DNA of 62,016 bases from Candidatus Ligilactobacillus excrementigallinarum. GTDB taxonomy: Bacteria > Bacillota > Bacilli > Lactobacillales > Lactobacillaceae. A program made the translations under genes and the position numbers. The notes beneath the pieces were generated by a model. It made no database searches. It had not been told where the DNA came from and was given only the letters and a program-made list of their open reading frames with translations. The stretch spans positions 1-62,016 of the forward strand of contig DXFP01000006.1 of assembly GCA_019114385.1 (NCBI GenBank). Direction: 5' to 3'. Shown here piece after piece: positions 26,840 to 37,905 of this stretch (its first letter is position 1; each line of letters starts with the position of its first letter).

Positions 26840-28795
26840 ATGGCAAAAATTCATGAATTACCTGAAATTTTAGCTGATCAAATTGCTGCTGGCGAGGTGA
26901 TTGAACGGCCAGCATCAGTAGTTAAAGAATTGGTTGAAAATGCGATTGATGCTCAAAGTACGCGAATTGATATTTTGGTAAGTGACGCAGGATTGAAACA
27001 AATTCAAGTCATTGATAATGGGATTGGAATTGAAAGCTCAGATTTGCCATTAGCTTTTCAACGTCATGCAACTAGTAAAATTACGAACCGTGATGATTTA
27101 TTTCGGGTTAAGACATTGGGCTTTCGCGGTGAGGCGTTACCAAGTATTGCTTCAGTTTCAGATGTAATTTTAGAAACGATGACGAATGAAAGTGAAGTTG
27201 GTGCTCAAATTCATTTGAAGGGCGGTCAAATAATTGACCAAAAACCTTATGCAGGACAACAAGGAGCTCGCATTACAGTAAATCAGTTATTTTATAATAC
27301 TCCCGCACGTCTAAAATACTTAAGTTCTCCGCAAACTGAAATGGCAGCAATTGCGGACTGTGTAAACCATTTGGCAATGAGCCATCCAGAAATTTCTTTT
27401 TCGCTTAGTAACAACGGACGTGTAGTATTAAAAACAGCAGGCAATTCGGCTTTGAATCAGGTTGCAAGTGCAATTTACGGAGTTAAAACTGCTTCACAAT
27501 TGATTACATTTAAAAATCAGGATGCAGATTTTCAAATTGAAGGTTTGACTTCTTTGCCTAAGTTGACGCGTGCTTCTAAAAATTACATCAGTATTTTATT
27601 AAATGGGCGTTACATCAAAAATAATGTATTAGCGAAAGCGGTAATTCAAGGATATGGCTCAAAATTAATGGTAGGGCGCTATCCAATTACGATTTTAAAA
27701 ATAAATTTGGATCCTTTGTTGGTCGATGTGAATGTTCATCCCACAAAGCAGGAGGTCCGAATTAGTAAAGAACAACCATTATGTAATTTGATTACCAACA
27801 CAATTGAGCAGCGAATTGCCAAAGAAAATTTGATTCCAAGTGCGGTTGAAAATCTAACTTCGCATTCTAAAAAAACTGCGATATCTCAACAATTAAATAT
27901 GGGTTTGAATGAAAATCAAGCGGCATACCAAACAGTTGAAAAAAAACAGGCAGTTCTTAATGCAGTTTTAGGCAATAAAACTGTAGAATCACAGTCTCAA
28001 ACTAAGAATGAAAGGCAAAAAGCATTTACCTCGCAGTCATTTGAACATCCATTGATGATTAATAATCGTGATGAATTGGCTTCTAATGCAGTTAAGAATT
28101 GGGATCAGAAGTATAGTCATGTTGAAGTGGCAACCAATCAGCAACCAGTTGAAAAATCAACTGCAACACATCAATTTCCAACGTTAAAATATATTGGACA
28201 ATTACATGGAACATATTTGCTGACGGAAGCTGCAGATGGATTTTATATTCTTGATCAGCATGCTGCTCAAGAAAGAGTAAAATATGAATATTACCGCGAA
28301 GAAATTGGAAAGGTAACAGATGCTCAGCAAACGATGCTGGTACCATTAATATTAACTTTTACTGCTAGTGAAGCCTTAAAGGTTGAAGAAAATCTTGAAA
28401 AGTTACAAGCTTTAGGAATTCATTTGGAAGATTTTGGGCAAAATACTTATATTGTACATGAACATCCTGCTTGGATTCCAAAAGGTCAAGAAGAATCCAT
28501 TATCAAAGAATTGATTGAGCAGTGTTTGCAAAATCCACAGCTAACAATTGCGAAGTTTCGCGAACAAACTGCGATAATGATAAGTTGTAAACAGTCAATT
28601 AAGGCCAATCATCATTTGGAACGCCAGCAGGCAGTTTCATTATTGCAACAATTGCAAGAATGTGAAAATCCATATAATTGTCCGCATGGCAGACCCACTG
28701 TAATTAAATTTACAAATCAGGATTTAGAAAAAATGTTTAAACGAATTCAAGACGCGCATCATTCTTTGCGTGAAAATCAAAATGCAGGTGAATAA
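26840..28795 (+). CDS. mutL: DNA mismatch repair protein MutL (endonuclease type)
   Basis: MutL couples mismatch recognition to strand incision. The 651-residue protein has the GHKL ATPase motifs (LVENAID, residues 31-37; D59-NGIG) and a C-terminal domain with [12 protein letters not shown] from D472, the DQHAx2Ex4E endonuclease motif, plus the late CPHGRP metal site. It is therefore the nicking type found in bacteria without MutH. A polar Gln-rich linker (about 350-440) joins the domains. SD GGGGAA precedes the ATG. The gene is followed by ruvA after two bases. Confidence 0.95.
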   Translation: MAKIHELPEILADQIAAGEVIERPASVVKELVENAIDAQSTRIDILVSDAGLKQIQVIDNGIGIESSDLPLAFQRHATSKITNRDDLFRVKTLGFRGEALPSIASVSDVILETMTNESEVGAQIHLKGGQIIDQKPYAGQQGARITVNQLFYNTPARLKYLSSPQTEMAAIADCVNHLAMSHPEISFSLSNNGRVVLKTAGNSALNQVASAIYGVKTASQLITFKNQDADFQIEGLTSLPKLTRASKNYISILLNGRYIKNNVLAKAVIQGYGSKLMVGRYPITILKINLDPLLVDVNVHPTKQEVRISKEQPLCNLITNTIEQRIAKENLIPSAVENLTSHSKKTAISQQLNMGLNENQAAYQTVEKKQAVLNAVLGNKTVESQSQTKNERQKAFTSQSFEHPLMINNRDELASNAVKNWDQKYSHVEVATNQQPVEKSTATHQFPTLKYIGQLHGTYLLTEAADGFYILDQHAAQERVKYEYYREEIGKVTDAQQTMLVPLILTFTASEALKVEENLEKLQALGIHLEDFGQNTYIVHEHPAWIPKGQEESIIKELIEQCLQNPQLTIAKFREQTAIMISCKQSIKANHHLERQQAVSLLQQLQECENPYNCPHGRPTVIKFTNQDLEKMFKRIQDAHHSLRENQNAGE

Positions 28796-28797
28796 AG

Positions 28798-29403
28798 ATG
28801 TATGAATATTTAATTGGAAAGATAACAGCAGTTAATCCGCATTATATTGTAGTGGAAGTAAATGGGATTGGCTATCGCATTCAAGTAGCTAACCCCTTTC
28901 GTTATCAAGAAGGACAACAGAAGAAAGTTTATGTATATCAGGCAGTTCGTGAGAATGACGTTACTTTGTACGGCTTTTATGACTTAGCGGAAAAACAATT
29001 GTTTTTAAAATTAATCAGTGTTTCAGGGATTGGACCCAAAAGTGCTTTAGCGATTTTAGCTACAAATGATCAGGGCGGATTTGTGGCAGCAATTAATGCC
29101 GATGATGAAGCTTATTTGACTAAATTTCCCAGTATTGGTAAAAAGACAGCCAAGCAGATCATTTTAGATTTAAAAGGAAAATTAGATGAAATTGAAACCC
29201 CAACACCAATGGTTGATCAACAAGATTTAGCTCTTAATTTCGACGAAGAATCTCCAGCGTTGAAAGAAGCCATGGAAGCAATGTTGAGTTTAGGCTATAC
29301 TAAAACCGAGGTTAAAAAAGTAGGCAAAAAGCTGACGCAATTTAATGGTAAAACTACTGATGATTATTTGCGTGAAGCCCTTAAATTAGTATTAAAGAAG
29401 TAA
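28798..29403 (+). CDS. ruvA: Holliday junction protein RuvA
   Basis: RuvA tetramers bind Holliday junctions and direct the RuvB motors. The 201-residue protein shows the OB-fold start [20 protein letters not shown], the helix-hairpin-helix region ([13 protein letters not shown] and [19 protein letters not shown]) and a C-terminal helical domain that contacts RuvB. The SD AGGTGA lies in the mutL end. Next to ruvB, as usual. Confidence 0.95.
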   Translation: MYEYLIGKITAVNPHYIVVEVNGIGYRIQVANPFRYQEGQQKKVYVYQAVRENDVTLYGFYDLAEKQLFLKLISVSGIGPKSALAILATNDQGGFVAAINADDEAYLTKFPSIGKKTAKQIILDLKGKLDEIETPTPMVDQQDLALNFDEESPALKEAMEAMLSLGYTKTEVKKVGKKLTQFNGKTTDDYLREALKLVLKK

Positions 29404-29435
29404 AATGACAAAAATTTTGCAGAAAGGAGAAGTTG

Positions 29436-30443
29436 ATGGAAGACGAAAACCGTGTTGTTTCAGGTAAAGAAATTGACGGCAATGAAGATTTAGCACAATT
29501 AAGTTTGCGTCCGCAATTTTTAAATCAATATATTGGTCAACAAAAAATCAAAGATGAAATTGCGATATATATCGAAGCGGCCAAGCAACGGGAAGAATCA
29601 TTGGACCATGTGTTGTTATATGGACCACCCGGTTTGGGGAAAACAACTTTAGCTACTGTAATTGCCAATGAATTACAAGTTAATTTAAAAACTACGACGG
29701 GTCCGGCAATTGAAAAGCCAGGAGATTTAGTGGCAATTTTAAATGAATTAGAACCAGGCGATGTGTTGTTTATTGATGAAATTCATCGCTTGCCAAAAAA
29801 TGTGGAAGAAATTCTATATTCTGCAATGGAAGATTTTTATATTGATATTATTGTAGGTCAAGATACCACTGCCCATCCTGTTCATTTTCCATTGCCGCCA
29901 TTTACATTAATTGGAGCAACTACCCGCGCAGGAATGCTTTCAGCGCCATTACGGGCACGTTTTGGAATTTTAGGACATATGAACTATTATACAGAAGATG
30001 AATTGACAGCAATTGTTGAACGTTCTGCTGAAGTCTTTGATACCAAAATTGATTTAGATGGTGCACATGAAATTGCTAGAAGATCTCGAGGAACGCCTCG
30101 AATCGCTAATCGCTTGCTGAAGCGAATTCGTGATTTTTCACAAGTTTCGCATAAGAATCAGATTGATAAAGAAATTGTTAATTATGCCTTGGAATTATTG
30201 CGTGTAGATGAAAAAGGATTAGACGATACAGACCGGAAACTGCTTAAAACGATGATTTTACTGTACAATGGCGGTCCAGTTGGTTTATCAACGATTGCAG
30301 CTAATGTCGGTGAAGAAACTGATACGATTGAAGATGTAATTGAACCATATTTGTTACAGATTGGCTTTATTAAGCGTACTCCGCGTGGTAGAGTAGTTAC
30401 AGATGCTGCATACAAACATTTAGGATTAGCAAAAACAAATTAA
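29436..30443 (+). CDS. ruvB: Holliday junction helicase RuvB
   Basis: RuvB is the ring ATPase that drives branch migration. The 335-residue protein has Walker A G63-P-P-G-L-G-K-T70, a FIDEIHR Walker B segment, the sensor-1 GATTRAG stretch and a winged-helix C-terminus ending with [16 protein letters not shown]. Start is ATG six bases after AAAGGAG; the preceding TTG is closer than optimal. The gene is separated from queA by 16 bases. Confidence 0.96.
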   Translation: MEDENRVVSGKEIDGNEDLAQLSLRPQFLNQYIGQQKIKDEIAIYIEAAKQREESLDHVLLYGPPGLGKTTLATVIANELQVNLKTTTGPAIEKPGDLVAILNELEPGDVLFIDEIHRLPKNVEEILYSAMEDFYIDIIVGQDTTAHPVHFPLPPFTLIGATTRAGMLSAPLRARFGILGHMNYYTEDELTAIVERSAEVFDTKIDLDGAHEIARRSRGTPRIANRLLKRIRDFSQVSHKNQIDKEIVNYALELLRVDEKGLDDTDRKLLKTMILLYNGGPVGLSTIAANVGEETDTIEDVIEPYLLQIGFIKRTPRGRVVTDAAYKHLGLAKTN

Positions 30444-30459
30444 AGAAGGGTGATAACAA

Positions 30460-31506
30460 ATGACAGAAGAACATTTAAAAACGGAAGACTTTGATTACGA
30501 TTTACCTCATGAACTAATCGCACAAACACCATTAAAAGAACGTGATGAAGCACGAATGTTAGTATTAAATGCTAAGACAGGTGAATATAAGGACGATTAT
30601 TTCTATGATATTTTAGATTACTTAAATCCTGGCGATGCAGTGGTAATGAATGATTCACGGGTAATGCCTGCTCGAATTTATGGGGTAAAACCTGATACTG
30701 GCGGTCATTTGGAAGTTTTGCTATTGAATAACACAGAAGGTGACAATTGGGAAACTTTAGTAAAACCTGCGCGTCGTGCTAAAGTAGGAACTAAGATTTC
30801 ATTTGGAAATGGTGAGTTAACAGCCACAGTTACTAAAGAACTTGAACACGGTGGAAGAATGATTGAATTCCATTATGACGGAATCTTTATGGAAATTTTA
30901 GATAAATTAGGTGAAATGCCATTACCACCATATATCAAAGAAAAATTAGATGATCCCGAAATGTATCAAACTGTTTATTCAAAGGAAATTGGTTCTGCTG
31001 CTGCTCCAACTGCAGGATTCCACTGGACAAAAGACTTATTGAAGAAAGTGGAAGAAAAGGGTGTTAAATTAGTTTATTTAACATTACATGTTGGTTTAGG
31101 AACTTTCAGACCGGTTAGTGAAGAAAATATTGAAGATCATAAGATGCACAGTGAATTCTATAGTTTATCACAAGAGGCAGCTGATACATTAAACGAAGTC
31201 AAGAAAAATGGCGGTCGAATTATTGCAACTGGAACAACTTCAATTCGGACATTGGAGACAATTGGAACGAAATTTAATGGTGAAATTAAGGCTGACAGTG
31301 GTTGGACTGATATTTTCATTAAGCCAGGTTACGAATGGAAAGTTGTAGATGCCTTTATTACAAACTTCCATTTGCCAAAATCAACATTGGTAATGTTAGT
31401 TGCAGCCTTTACTGGACGGGAAAACATTTTAAATGCATATAAGCATGCTGTTCAAGAAAAATATCGTTTCTTCAGTTTTGGCGATGCAATGTTTATTCAT
31501 AAATAA
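30460..31506 (+). CDS. queA: S-adenosylmethionine:tRNA ribosyltransferase-isomerase QueA
   Basis: QueA adds the cyclopentene ring precursor from S-adenosylmethionine to preQ1 at tRNA position 34, giving epoxyqueuosine. The 348-residue protein has the family features [15 protein letters not shown], the NDSRVMPAR block, the [10 protein letters not shown] segment and the C-terminal [27 protein letters not shown] precedes the ATG. It pairs with tgt 21 bases downstream, so the two successive queuosine steps are co-expressed. Confidence 0.96.
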   Translation: MTEEHLKTEDFDYDLPHELIAQTPLKERDEARMLVLNAKTGEYKDDYFYDILDYLNPGDAVVMNDSRVMPARIYGVKPDTGGHLEVLLLNNTEGDNWETLVKPARRAKVGTKISFGNGELTATVTKELEHGGRMIEFHYDGIFMEILDKLGEMPLPPYIKEKLDDPEMYQTVYSKEIGSAAAPTAGFHWTKDLLKKVEEKGVKLVYLTLHVGLGTFRPVSEENIEDHKMHSEFYSLSQEAADTLNEVKKNGGRIIATGTTSIRTLETIGTKFNGEIKADSGWTDIFIKPGYEWKVVDAFITNFHLPKSTLVMLVAAFTGRENILNAYKHAVQEKYRFFSFGDAMFIHK

Positions 31507-31527
31507 TCAATGGAAATGAGGAATTAA

Positions 31528-32673
<1,146 letters not shown>

Positions 32674-32709
32674 GAATTAACAATTATTCCTAGTAACATT
32701 TGCATTTTT

Positions 32710-32738
32710 TTGGTAAAGTGTAAAGTGTACTGTTTAAT
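32710..32738 (+). promoter_or_regulatory. Possible yajC promoter
   Basis: TTGGTA (32710-32715), 17 bp, TTTAAT (32733-32738). It lies just before the yajC SD, which would leave a very short leader, so it is tentative. Confidence 0.35.
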
Positions 32739-32755
32739 ATGAAGGAGTGAACAAG

Positions 32756-33127
32756 ATGAAAGGCGGAGGACTCTATTCAATTATCATGTTGGTATTAATG
32801 TTTGCCATCATGTATTTCTTATTGATTAGACCACAAAAGAAGCAGCAACAACAATGGCAAAACATGATTAACAGCTTAAAGCGCGGTGATCATGTAGTCA
32901 CACGTGGCGGTTTACACGGTGTTATCGATGAAATTGATACTGCTAATAAGACTGTTACTCTTGATTGTGACGGAATTTTCTTAGTTTTCAGTTTGAATGC
33001 AATTGGCAATGTTCAAAAAGCTGCAACTGAAACTCAAGCTGCTTCAGCACCAAAAGCTGAAAGTAAAGAAGAATCTGCAAAAGATGATTCAAATGACGGT
33101 TCAAAAGATGAATCAGAAGAAAAATAG
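32756..33127 (+). CDS. yajC: Preprotein translocase subunit YajC
   Basis: YajC is a small membrane partner of SecDF and YidC in protein export. The 123-residue protein has one membrane span (about 7-27), the family motif LIRPQKKQQQ right after it, the ITRGG-like GDHVVTRGGLHG loop and a Ser/Asp/Glu/Lys-rich tail. The ATG follows GAAGGAG; the in-frame GTG at 32747 overlaps the SD. It follows tgt, as in many bacteria. The charged low-complexity tail (about 95-123) is lineage-specific. Confidence 0.9.
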   Translation: MKGGGLYSIIMLVLMFAIMYFLLIRPQKKQQQQWQNMINSLKRGDHVVTRGGLHGVIDEIDTANKTVTLDCDGIFLVFSLNAIGNVQKAATETQAASAPKAESKEESAKDDSNDGSKDESEEK

Positions 33128-33163
33128 ATTTCAGTTAACAAATTTTGGGAAAGCTGATTAATT

Positions 33164-33219
33164 AAAGCTGCACTATTGAAGTTGATACTTGTCAATTTTG
33201 ATATTGCAGCTTTTTGTTT
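33164..33219 (+). terminator. Terminator after yajC
   Basis: AAAGCTGCA (33164-33172) pairs with TGCAGCTTT (33205-33213), with an inner imperfect stem, and ends in T's. Confidence 0.8.
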
Positions 33220-33241
33220 TACGTATGAAGGAGGAATAAAA

Positions 33242-33742
33242 ATGGAATTTACTAAAAAAGGCACGCAGTTAGAAACCAATGGCAATCCATTACAAGTTGG
33301 TGATCAGTTACCGGCTTTTACAATTTTAGATGCGCAAAATGAAACAATTTCAAGTAACCAATTATTAAATAACTTAACATTTATTAGTGTAGTTCCGAAT
33401 ATCAATACTCCAGTTTGCAGTTTATCAACACGCAAATTTAATGAACAAGTAGCAGAATTTCCAACAGTTGATTTCTATACAATTTCAACTAACACGCCTG
33501 CAGAACAAAAAGAATGGTGTGCGCTTTCTGATGTGACTGCAATGCACATGCTTTCAGATGAAAAATTTGAATTTGGAAAGCAAATGGGATTATTCATTGC
33601 AGATAATCAAATTGATGCTCGCAGTGTTTGGGTAATTGATACTGACGGAAAGATTATTTATCGTGAATTGGTACGTGAATTAAGTAATGAACCAAACTAT
33701 CAAGCAGTGTTGAATTTCATAAAAAAACAAATTAAAAAATAA
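33242..33742 (+). CDS. tpx: Thiol peroxidase (Tpx, peroxiredoxin)
   Basis: Tpx reduces hydrogen and lipid peroxides with thioredoxin as donor. The 166-residue protein has the peroxidatic cysteine C59 in NTPVCSLSTR and the resolving C93 in EWCALSD, as in atypical 2-Cys peroxiredoxins. Start ATG after AAGGAGG; in-frame codons upstream lie inside the yajC terminator. It stands alone between two terminators. In lactobacilli without catalase it is a main peroxide defence and a plausible Spx target, though no binding site can be read. Confidence 0.93.
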   Translation: MEFTKKGTQLETNGNPLQVGDQLPAFTILDAQNETISSNQLLNNLTFISVVPNINTPVCSLSTRKFNEQVAEFPTVDFYTISTNTPAEQKEWCALSDVTAMHMLSDEKFEFGKQMGLFIADNQIDARSVWVIDTDGKIIYRELVRELSNEPNYQAVLNFIKKQIKK

Positions 33743-33837
33743 AAATTTTATTTAGAAATATATTATCATTTGATTAATTAATAATTTATAAATGGTTTTG
33801 CTTATAATAGTATCAATCATAGAAAATTCAATCTTTA

Positions 33838-33875
33838 AACAGATATCTCAAGAATTATGAGATATCTGTTTTTTT
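33838..33875. terminator. Perfect hairpin terminator downstream of tpx
   Basis: AAACAGATATCTCA and TGAGATATCTGTTT form a perfect 14-bp stem with a 7-nt loop and a T-tail. It lies 95 bases after tpx and insulates the fab operon. Confidence 0.85.
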
Positions 33876-33931
33876 ATTATTTTAATTCATTAATACAAAG
33901 GTTTTCTATAGATAAAATTAGATTTTCTAAC

Positions 33932-33998
33932 TTGACAGTCAATTTCGAATGCGTTAACCTTTGTTTATCGAATGTTTCGATGTTCGAAATAAATCGAA
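33932..33998 (+). promoter_or_regulatory. fab operon promoter region with overlapping TCGAA palindromes
   Basis: A perfect -35 TTGACA lies at 33932-33937, with only a poor -10 (TAACCT) 17 bp on. Downstream, ATCGAA-TGT-TTCGAT (33967-33981) and TTCGA-TGT-TCGAA (33976-33988) are perfect, overlapping inverted repeats, flanked by TTCGAA (33944-33949) and ATCGAA (33993-33998), reaching the fabZ1 SD. This looks like a multi-site operator, possibly for FabT, although it does not match the streptococcal FabT box as I know it. Confidence 0.5.
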
Positions 33999-34010
33999 AG
34001 GGTGATTATG

Positions 34011-34457
34011 ATGAAAATCATGGATGCACAGGAGATTATGGATACGATTCCTAATCGCTATCCAATTTGTTACGTGGATTATGTTGATGAAATGATTCCG
34101 GGTGAAAAAATTATTGCAACCAAAAATGTTACGATTAATGAGTCGTTTTTCAGAGGACATTTTCCAGGAAATCCTGTGATGCCTGGTGTTTTAATTATTG
34201 AAACTTTAGCTCAAGTTGCATCAATTTTAATTTTAAAATCTGATGAATTTAAAAATAAAACGGCCTATTTAGGAGCCATTCAAAATGCGAAATTTAAGCG
34301 AATGGTTAAACCGGGCGATGTGTTAAAACTTGAAGCGGTTATTTTAAAGAAACGCAAAAATATTGGAACAGTGGCAGTGAAGGCTTATGTAGATCAAAAA
34401 GTAGTCTGCAGTGCTCAACTGATGTTTATTGTTCCGGAAGGTTCGACAAGAAAGTAA
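34011..34457 (+). CDS. fabZ1: 3-hydroxyacyl-ACP dehydratase, FabZ family (first copy)
   Basis: The enzyme removes water from 3-hydroxyacyl-ACP. The 148-residue hot-dog protein has the active-site pair H50 (RGHFPGNPVMPG) and E64 (ETLAQV). It differs from the second copy at 39.6 kb in the N-terminal NRYPICYVD segment. In enterococci one of two such paralogues (FabN) also isomerises the double bond and opens unsaturated fatty-acid synthesis; which copy would do so here cannot be decided. The SD AAAGGGTG and three close ATGs make the exact start uncertain (34008, 34011 or 34020). Confidence 0.9.
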   Translation: MKIMDAQEIMDTIPNRYPICYVDYVDEMIPGEKIIATKNVTINESFFRGHFPGNPVMPGVLIIETLAQVASILILKSDEFKNKTAYLGAIQNAKFKRMVKPGDVLKLEAVILKKRKNIGTVAVKAYVDQKVVCSAQLMFIVPEGSTRK

Positions 34458-34523
34458 TTGCCTTGTATTTGATTAATTTTCACTTCGATAATATTTGAAA
34501 TTTTGGTATAAGGCGGGAAAAAG

Positions 34524-34964
34524 ATGAATGAGCGACAACAGCATATTTGTGACATGTTAAAACGAATTTGCGCGGAAGCTGATCAATTTGAATCTTACTG
34601 GTTGAAACAAAGTAAATATGCAGATTTGAATTTAAAAGAGGTGCGTATGTTGGAAATTGTTTCAGGTTTTCCAGAAATTTCTATCTCTCAACTGGCGCGC
34701 AAATCAAATTTAACTCCTGGCACAATTACAACTGCAATTGATCAATTAGAAGATAAGGATTATGTTGAACGAAATCGCGATAAGCATGATCGACGCATGA
34801 TTCGTTTATCTTTAACACCGAAAGGAAAATCGTTGGTGAAAGCATGGAATAAAATTTATCAGGTTCTTTCCCAAAAATTATTAACTGATTTGAATTTGGC
34901 GGATACATCAATTGTTGAAAAGGCAATTGGTAATATTGAAACCTTTTTGATTGCTCACTCATAA
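34524..34964 (+). CDS. fabT: MarR-family regulator FabT
   Basis: FabT represses the fatty-acid genes with acyl-ACP as co-repressor in streptococci and enterococci. The 146-residue protein has a winged helix (about 45-105) with SISQLARKSNLTPGTITTAI and the wing DKHDRRMIRLSLTPKG. Its location as second gene of the fab operon, directly before fabH, is the hallmark of FabT. It probably controls its own operon, including the preceding fabZ1. SD is GGCGGG. The 66-base gap before it has no convincing separate promoter. Confidence 0.93.
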   Translation: MNERQQHICDMLKRICAEADQFESYWLKQSKYADLNLKEVRMLEIVSGFPEISISQLARKSNLTPGTITTAIDQLEDKDYVERNRDKHDRRMIRLSLTPKGKSLVKAWNKIYQVLSQKLLTDLNLADTSIVEKAIGNIETFLIAHS

Positions 34965-34984
34965 AGTCATGAGGGTAGATTAAA

Positions 34985-35956
34985 TTGAAAAAAGTTCAAA
35001 TAAAAAAATTTGCAAGCTATGCGCCGCAATTGACAGTTTCAAATGATGATTTAAGCAAAATCATGGACACATCTGATGAGTGGATTAGTTCGAGAACGGG
35101 AATCAAACAGCGTAGAATCAGTTTAACTGAAAATACGTCTGATTTATGTTTGCAAGTAGCACAAAAGTTAATTAAGCAAGCTCACGTTAATCCAGCTGAA
35201 GTAGGTTTGATTATCGTTGCTACCATGTCGCCTGATGCAGCTACTCCATCAACTAGTGCACTTGTCCAAGGTAAATTACATGCAGAAAATGCACTTGCAT
35301 TTGATATTTCAGCAGCATGTTCTGGCTTTATTTATGGATTGGAAATTGCTCAAAAAATGATGCGGCAATCGACTTATAAATATGCAATCGTAATTGGCGG
35401 TGAAGTGTTGTCTAAAGAAGTTGATTGGACAGACCGTACATGTGCAGTTTTGTTTGGTGATGGTGCTGCGGGGGCATTACTTGAAAATGATGCTGTGCAG
35501 GAAAGCTTTTATGGAACAGATACGAAAGTCGTTGGGGATTTAAATGGGGACTTAGTTGCAGGGCAAACTAATCCAATTCAAGAATTTCCTCCAGCAGACT
35601 TCACTGTTTTTCACCCATTTAAAATGGATGGACGAGCAGTTTATAAATTTGCAACATCAGAAGTTCCCGCATCGATTTTACGAGTTTGCAAGGCTAATCG
35701 ATTACAACCAGATGAAGTTGATTATTTTGTTTTGCATCAAGCTAATTACAAAATCATTAAATCAATTGCAAAAAAAATCAAGCAGCCAATTGAAAAATTT
35801 CCAATGAATATGGATAAATATGGCAATACATCAGCGGCAAGTATCCCATTGATGTTAACTGAATTGGCAGAGAAAGAGAATTTAGAAGGAAAGACAATTG
35901 TAATCTCTGGTTTTGGTGGTGGATTAACAATTGGCAGTCAAATAATTAAATTATAA
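34985..35956 (+). CDS. fabH: 3-oxoacyl-ACP synthase III FabH
   Basis: FabH condenses acetyl-CoA with malonyl-ACP and starts each fatty-acid chain. The 323-residue thiolase-fold protein has nucleophile C112 in ISAACSGFIYG, the histidine of FVLHQANYKII and the asparagine of YGNTSAASIP. The start is TTG with SD GAGGG about nine bases before it. It lies 20 bases after fabT. Confidence 0.95.
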   Translation: MKKVQIKKFASYAPQLTVSNDDLSKIMDTSDEWISSRTGIKQRRISLTENTSDLCLQVAQKLIKQAHVNPAEVGLIIVATMSPDAATPSTSALVQGKLHAENALAFDISAACSGFIYGLEIAQKMMRQSTYKYAIVIGGEVLSKEVDWTDRTCAVLFGDGAAGALLENDAVQESFYGTDTKVVGDLNGDLVAGQTNPIQEFPPADFTVFHPFKMDGRAVYKFATSEVPASILRVCKANRLQPDEVDYFVLHQANYKIIKSIAKKIKQPIEKFPMNMDKYGNTSAASIPLMLTELAEKENLEGKTIVISGFGGGLTIGSQIIKL

Positions 35957-35971
35957 GAGGAGATTATTAAA

Positions 35972-36214
35972 ATGACAGAAGAACAAATTTTTGAAAAAGT
36001 ACAAGCAATCGCAGCAGAACAATTAGATTTAGATAAGGATGAAATTCAATTATCTTCAAATGTAAAAGAAGATTTAGACGCAGATAGTTTAGATTTTTTT
36101 GAAATTATGAATGAATTAGAAGATACATTTGATATCGAATTAGAATCAGATGAAAATGTGCAAACTATCGAAGATGTTGTGAAATATGTAAAGACTCAAT
36201 TAGATCAAAAATAA
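35972..36214 (+). CDS. acpP: Acyl carrier protein
   Basis: The 80-residue acidic protein carries the growing acyl chain on a 4'-phosphopantetheine attached to S39 within D-A-D-S39-L-D. The strong SD AGAGGAG suggests high expression, as expected for ACP. It sits between fabH and fabD. Its size and charge pattern, and its place in the operon, mark it as the fatty-acid ACP rather than the D-alanine carrier protein. Confidence 0.95.
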   Translation: MTEEQIFEKVQAIAAEQLDLDKDEIQLSSNVKEDLDADSLDFFEIMNELEDTFDIELESDENVQTIEDVVKYVKTQLDQK

Positions 36215-36215
36215 T

Positions 36216-37175
36216 ATGAATAATACATGGGGAATTATGTTTAGCGGTCAAGGGGCTCAGAAAGCTCAAATGGGCCTTGACTGTTATCGATCAGACCAAG
36301 ATTTTAAAGAAACGATTGATGCGGCAAGTGAAGTGTTAAAAATGTCACTGCCAGAGATTTTACAAAATGATCAGGGACAATTAGCACAAACTAAATATGT
36401 TCAACCAAGTTTAGTTGCTGTTAGCCTTGGCTTTTATCGGATGCTGCAGCGCGATTTACCGCAATTAACGATTGGAGCAATGGTTGGATTGTCATTAGGT
36501 GAATATTCGGCATTGATTGCTAGCCGGAAATTGGATTTTAAAACTGGAATGCAGCTCTTGAAGAAACGTGCAGAAGCGATGCAAACTGACAGTGAACAGA
36601 ATGCAAGTGCAATGGAAGCAATTATGGATCCGCAAATTGAAAAAGTTAATCAGCTATGCAAACAATTAACAGTTGATGGAAAACAAGTAAGCATTGCTAA
36701 TTACAATTCACCTAATCAAATCGTGATTGGCGGAACAATTAAAGCGGTTCAAGAAGCAGCCGATACAATTATGCAGAAGAAATTGGCAAGTAAAACAATT
36801 AATTTGAAAGTTAGTGGTGCTTTCCATACGCCATTATATCAGCACACTGAAACCGTGTTAAAACAAGCATTGGAAGATGTTAAATTTCATATCACTTCGA
36901 TTCCGGTGATGAGTAATACAACTGGTAAACCGTTTGAACTAGATGATTTAGCAAGCATTTTAGCACAACAAGTTGTTTGTCCGACACATTTTCAAGCATG
37001 TTTTGAAAAAATGGTTGCTGATTATCACGTAGACGCGGTAGTAGAAATTGGAGCTGGCAGAACATTATCTAAGTTAGCCAAGACGATTAACCCGAATGTA
37101 AGCCGAGCAAAAATTACAAACTATAAATCGTATCAAAAGTTTCTAAAGAAAGCAGATGAAACACATGGAACTTAA
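36216..37175 (+). CDS. fabD: Malonyl-CoA:ACP transacylase FabD
   Basis: FabD moves malonyl from CoA to ACP. The 319-residue protein begins with the FSGQGAQ motif and has the nucleophile elbow G-L-S93-L-G-E; the residue before Ser is Leu where GHSLG is more common. The later GAFHTPLY segment supplies the catalytic histidine. It starts one base after the acpP stop with a weak SD, so translation is probably coupled. The stop overlaps fabG. Confidence 0.94.
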   Translation: MNNTWGIMFSGQGAQKAQMGLDCYRSDQDFKETIDAASEVLKMSLPEILQNDQGQLAQTKYVQPSLVAVSLGFYRMLQRDLPQLTIGAMVGLSLGEYSALIASRKLDFKTGMQLLKKRAEAMQTDSEQNASAMEAIMDPQIEKVNQLCKQLTVDGKQVSIANYNSPNQIVIGGTIKAVQEAADTIMQKKLASKTINLKVSGAFHTPLYQHTETVLKQALEDVKFHITSIPVMSNTTGKPFELDDLASILAQQVVCPTHFQACFEKMVADYHVDAVVEIGAGRTLSKLAKTINPNVSRAKITNYKSYQKFLKKADETHGT

Positions 37176-37893
37176 AGGAAAAACAGTATTAGTAACTGGT
37201 TCATCACGCGGATTAGGTGCAGCAATTGCGGTAGCATTTGCCCAAAAGGGTGCTAATGTGGTGTTGAATGCTCGTCATGAGCCTGAAAAAATTGAAAAGC
37301 AAATTCAAGCTTTAGGCGTAAAATGTTATTTTATTAAAGCAGATATTGCTGATGCTGCAGCTGTTGATCAAATGATGACAAAGATTACTGAATTAGGATT
37401 GCAAATTGATATTTTGGTAAATAACGCTGGAATTAACCGCGATCAATTATTCATGCAAATGAATGAGGATGACTTTTGCAAAGTAATCGATACTAATCTG
37501 GTTGGAACATATCGGGTCACCCAACCATTATTTAAGCAAATGTTAACTAAGCGTGCGGGAGTAATAATTAATTTAGCAAGTGTAGTTGGTGTACATGGAA
37601 ATTTAGGACAGGCAAATTATGCTGCAAGCAAAGCAGGAATGATTGGTTTAACTAAATCGATTGCAAAAGAAGGAGCTCGTCGAAATGTCCGTTGCAATGC
37701 AATTGCTCCTGGAATGATTCAAAGTGATATGACTAAGGAAATTAATGAACGACGGCAAAAAGAGATTAAAAAGCAAATTCCATTGCGCCGTTTAGGAACT
37801 CCGGATGAAGTTGCTCAATGTGCACTTTTTCTTGCAGAAAATGATTATCTGACAGGTGAAGTATTAACTGTTGATGGCGGAATGACAATGTAA
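37156..37893 (+). CDS. fabG: 3-oxoacyl-ACP reductase FabG
   Basis: FabG reduces 3-oxoacyl-ACP with NADPH. The SDR protein shows T14-G-S-S-R-G-L-G21, the NNAG segment and the catalytic Y155-A-A-S-K159. The first ATG (37156) has AAAGAAAG at a good distance; the second ATG at 37165 gives the usual MELKGK start, so the protein is 242-245 residues. Both overlap fabD by 11-20 bases. Confidence 0.95.
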   Translation: MKHMELKGKTVLVTGSSRGLGAAIAVAFAQKGANVVLNARHEPEKIEKQIQALGVKCYFIKADIADAAAVDQMMTKITELGLQIDILVNNAGINRDQLFMQMNEDDFCKVIDTNLVGTYRVTQPLFKQMLTKRAGVIINLASVVGVHGNLGQANYAASKAGMIGLTKSIAKEGARRNVRCNAIAPGMIQSDMTKEINERRQKEIKKQIPLRRLGTPDEVAQCALFLAENDYLTGEVLTVDGGMTM

Positions 37894-37905
37894 GGAGATG
37901 GCTAA

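Noticed and set aside
34484-34512. A possible separate fabT promoter (TTCGAT-17-TATAAG)
   Set aside because: The -10 would overlap the fabT SD, leaving no ribosome-binding site in the transcript; fabT is more likely read from the fabZ1 promoter.
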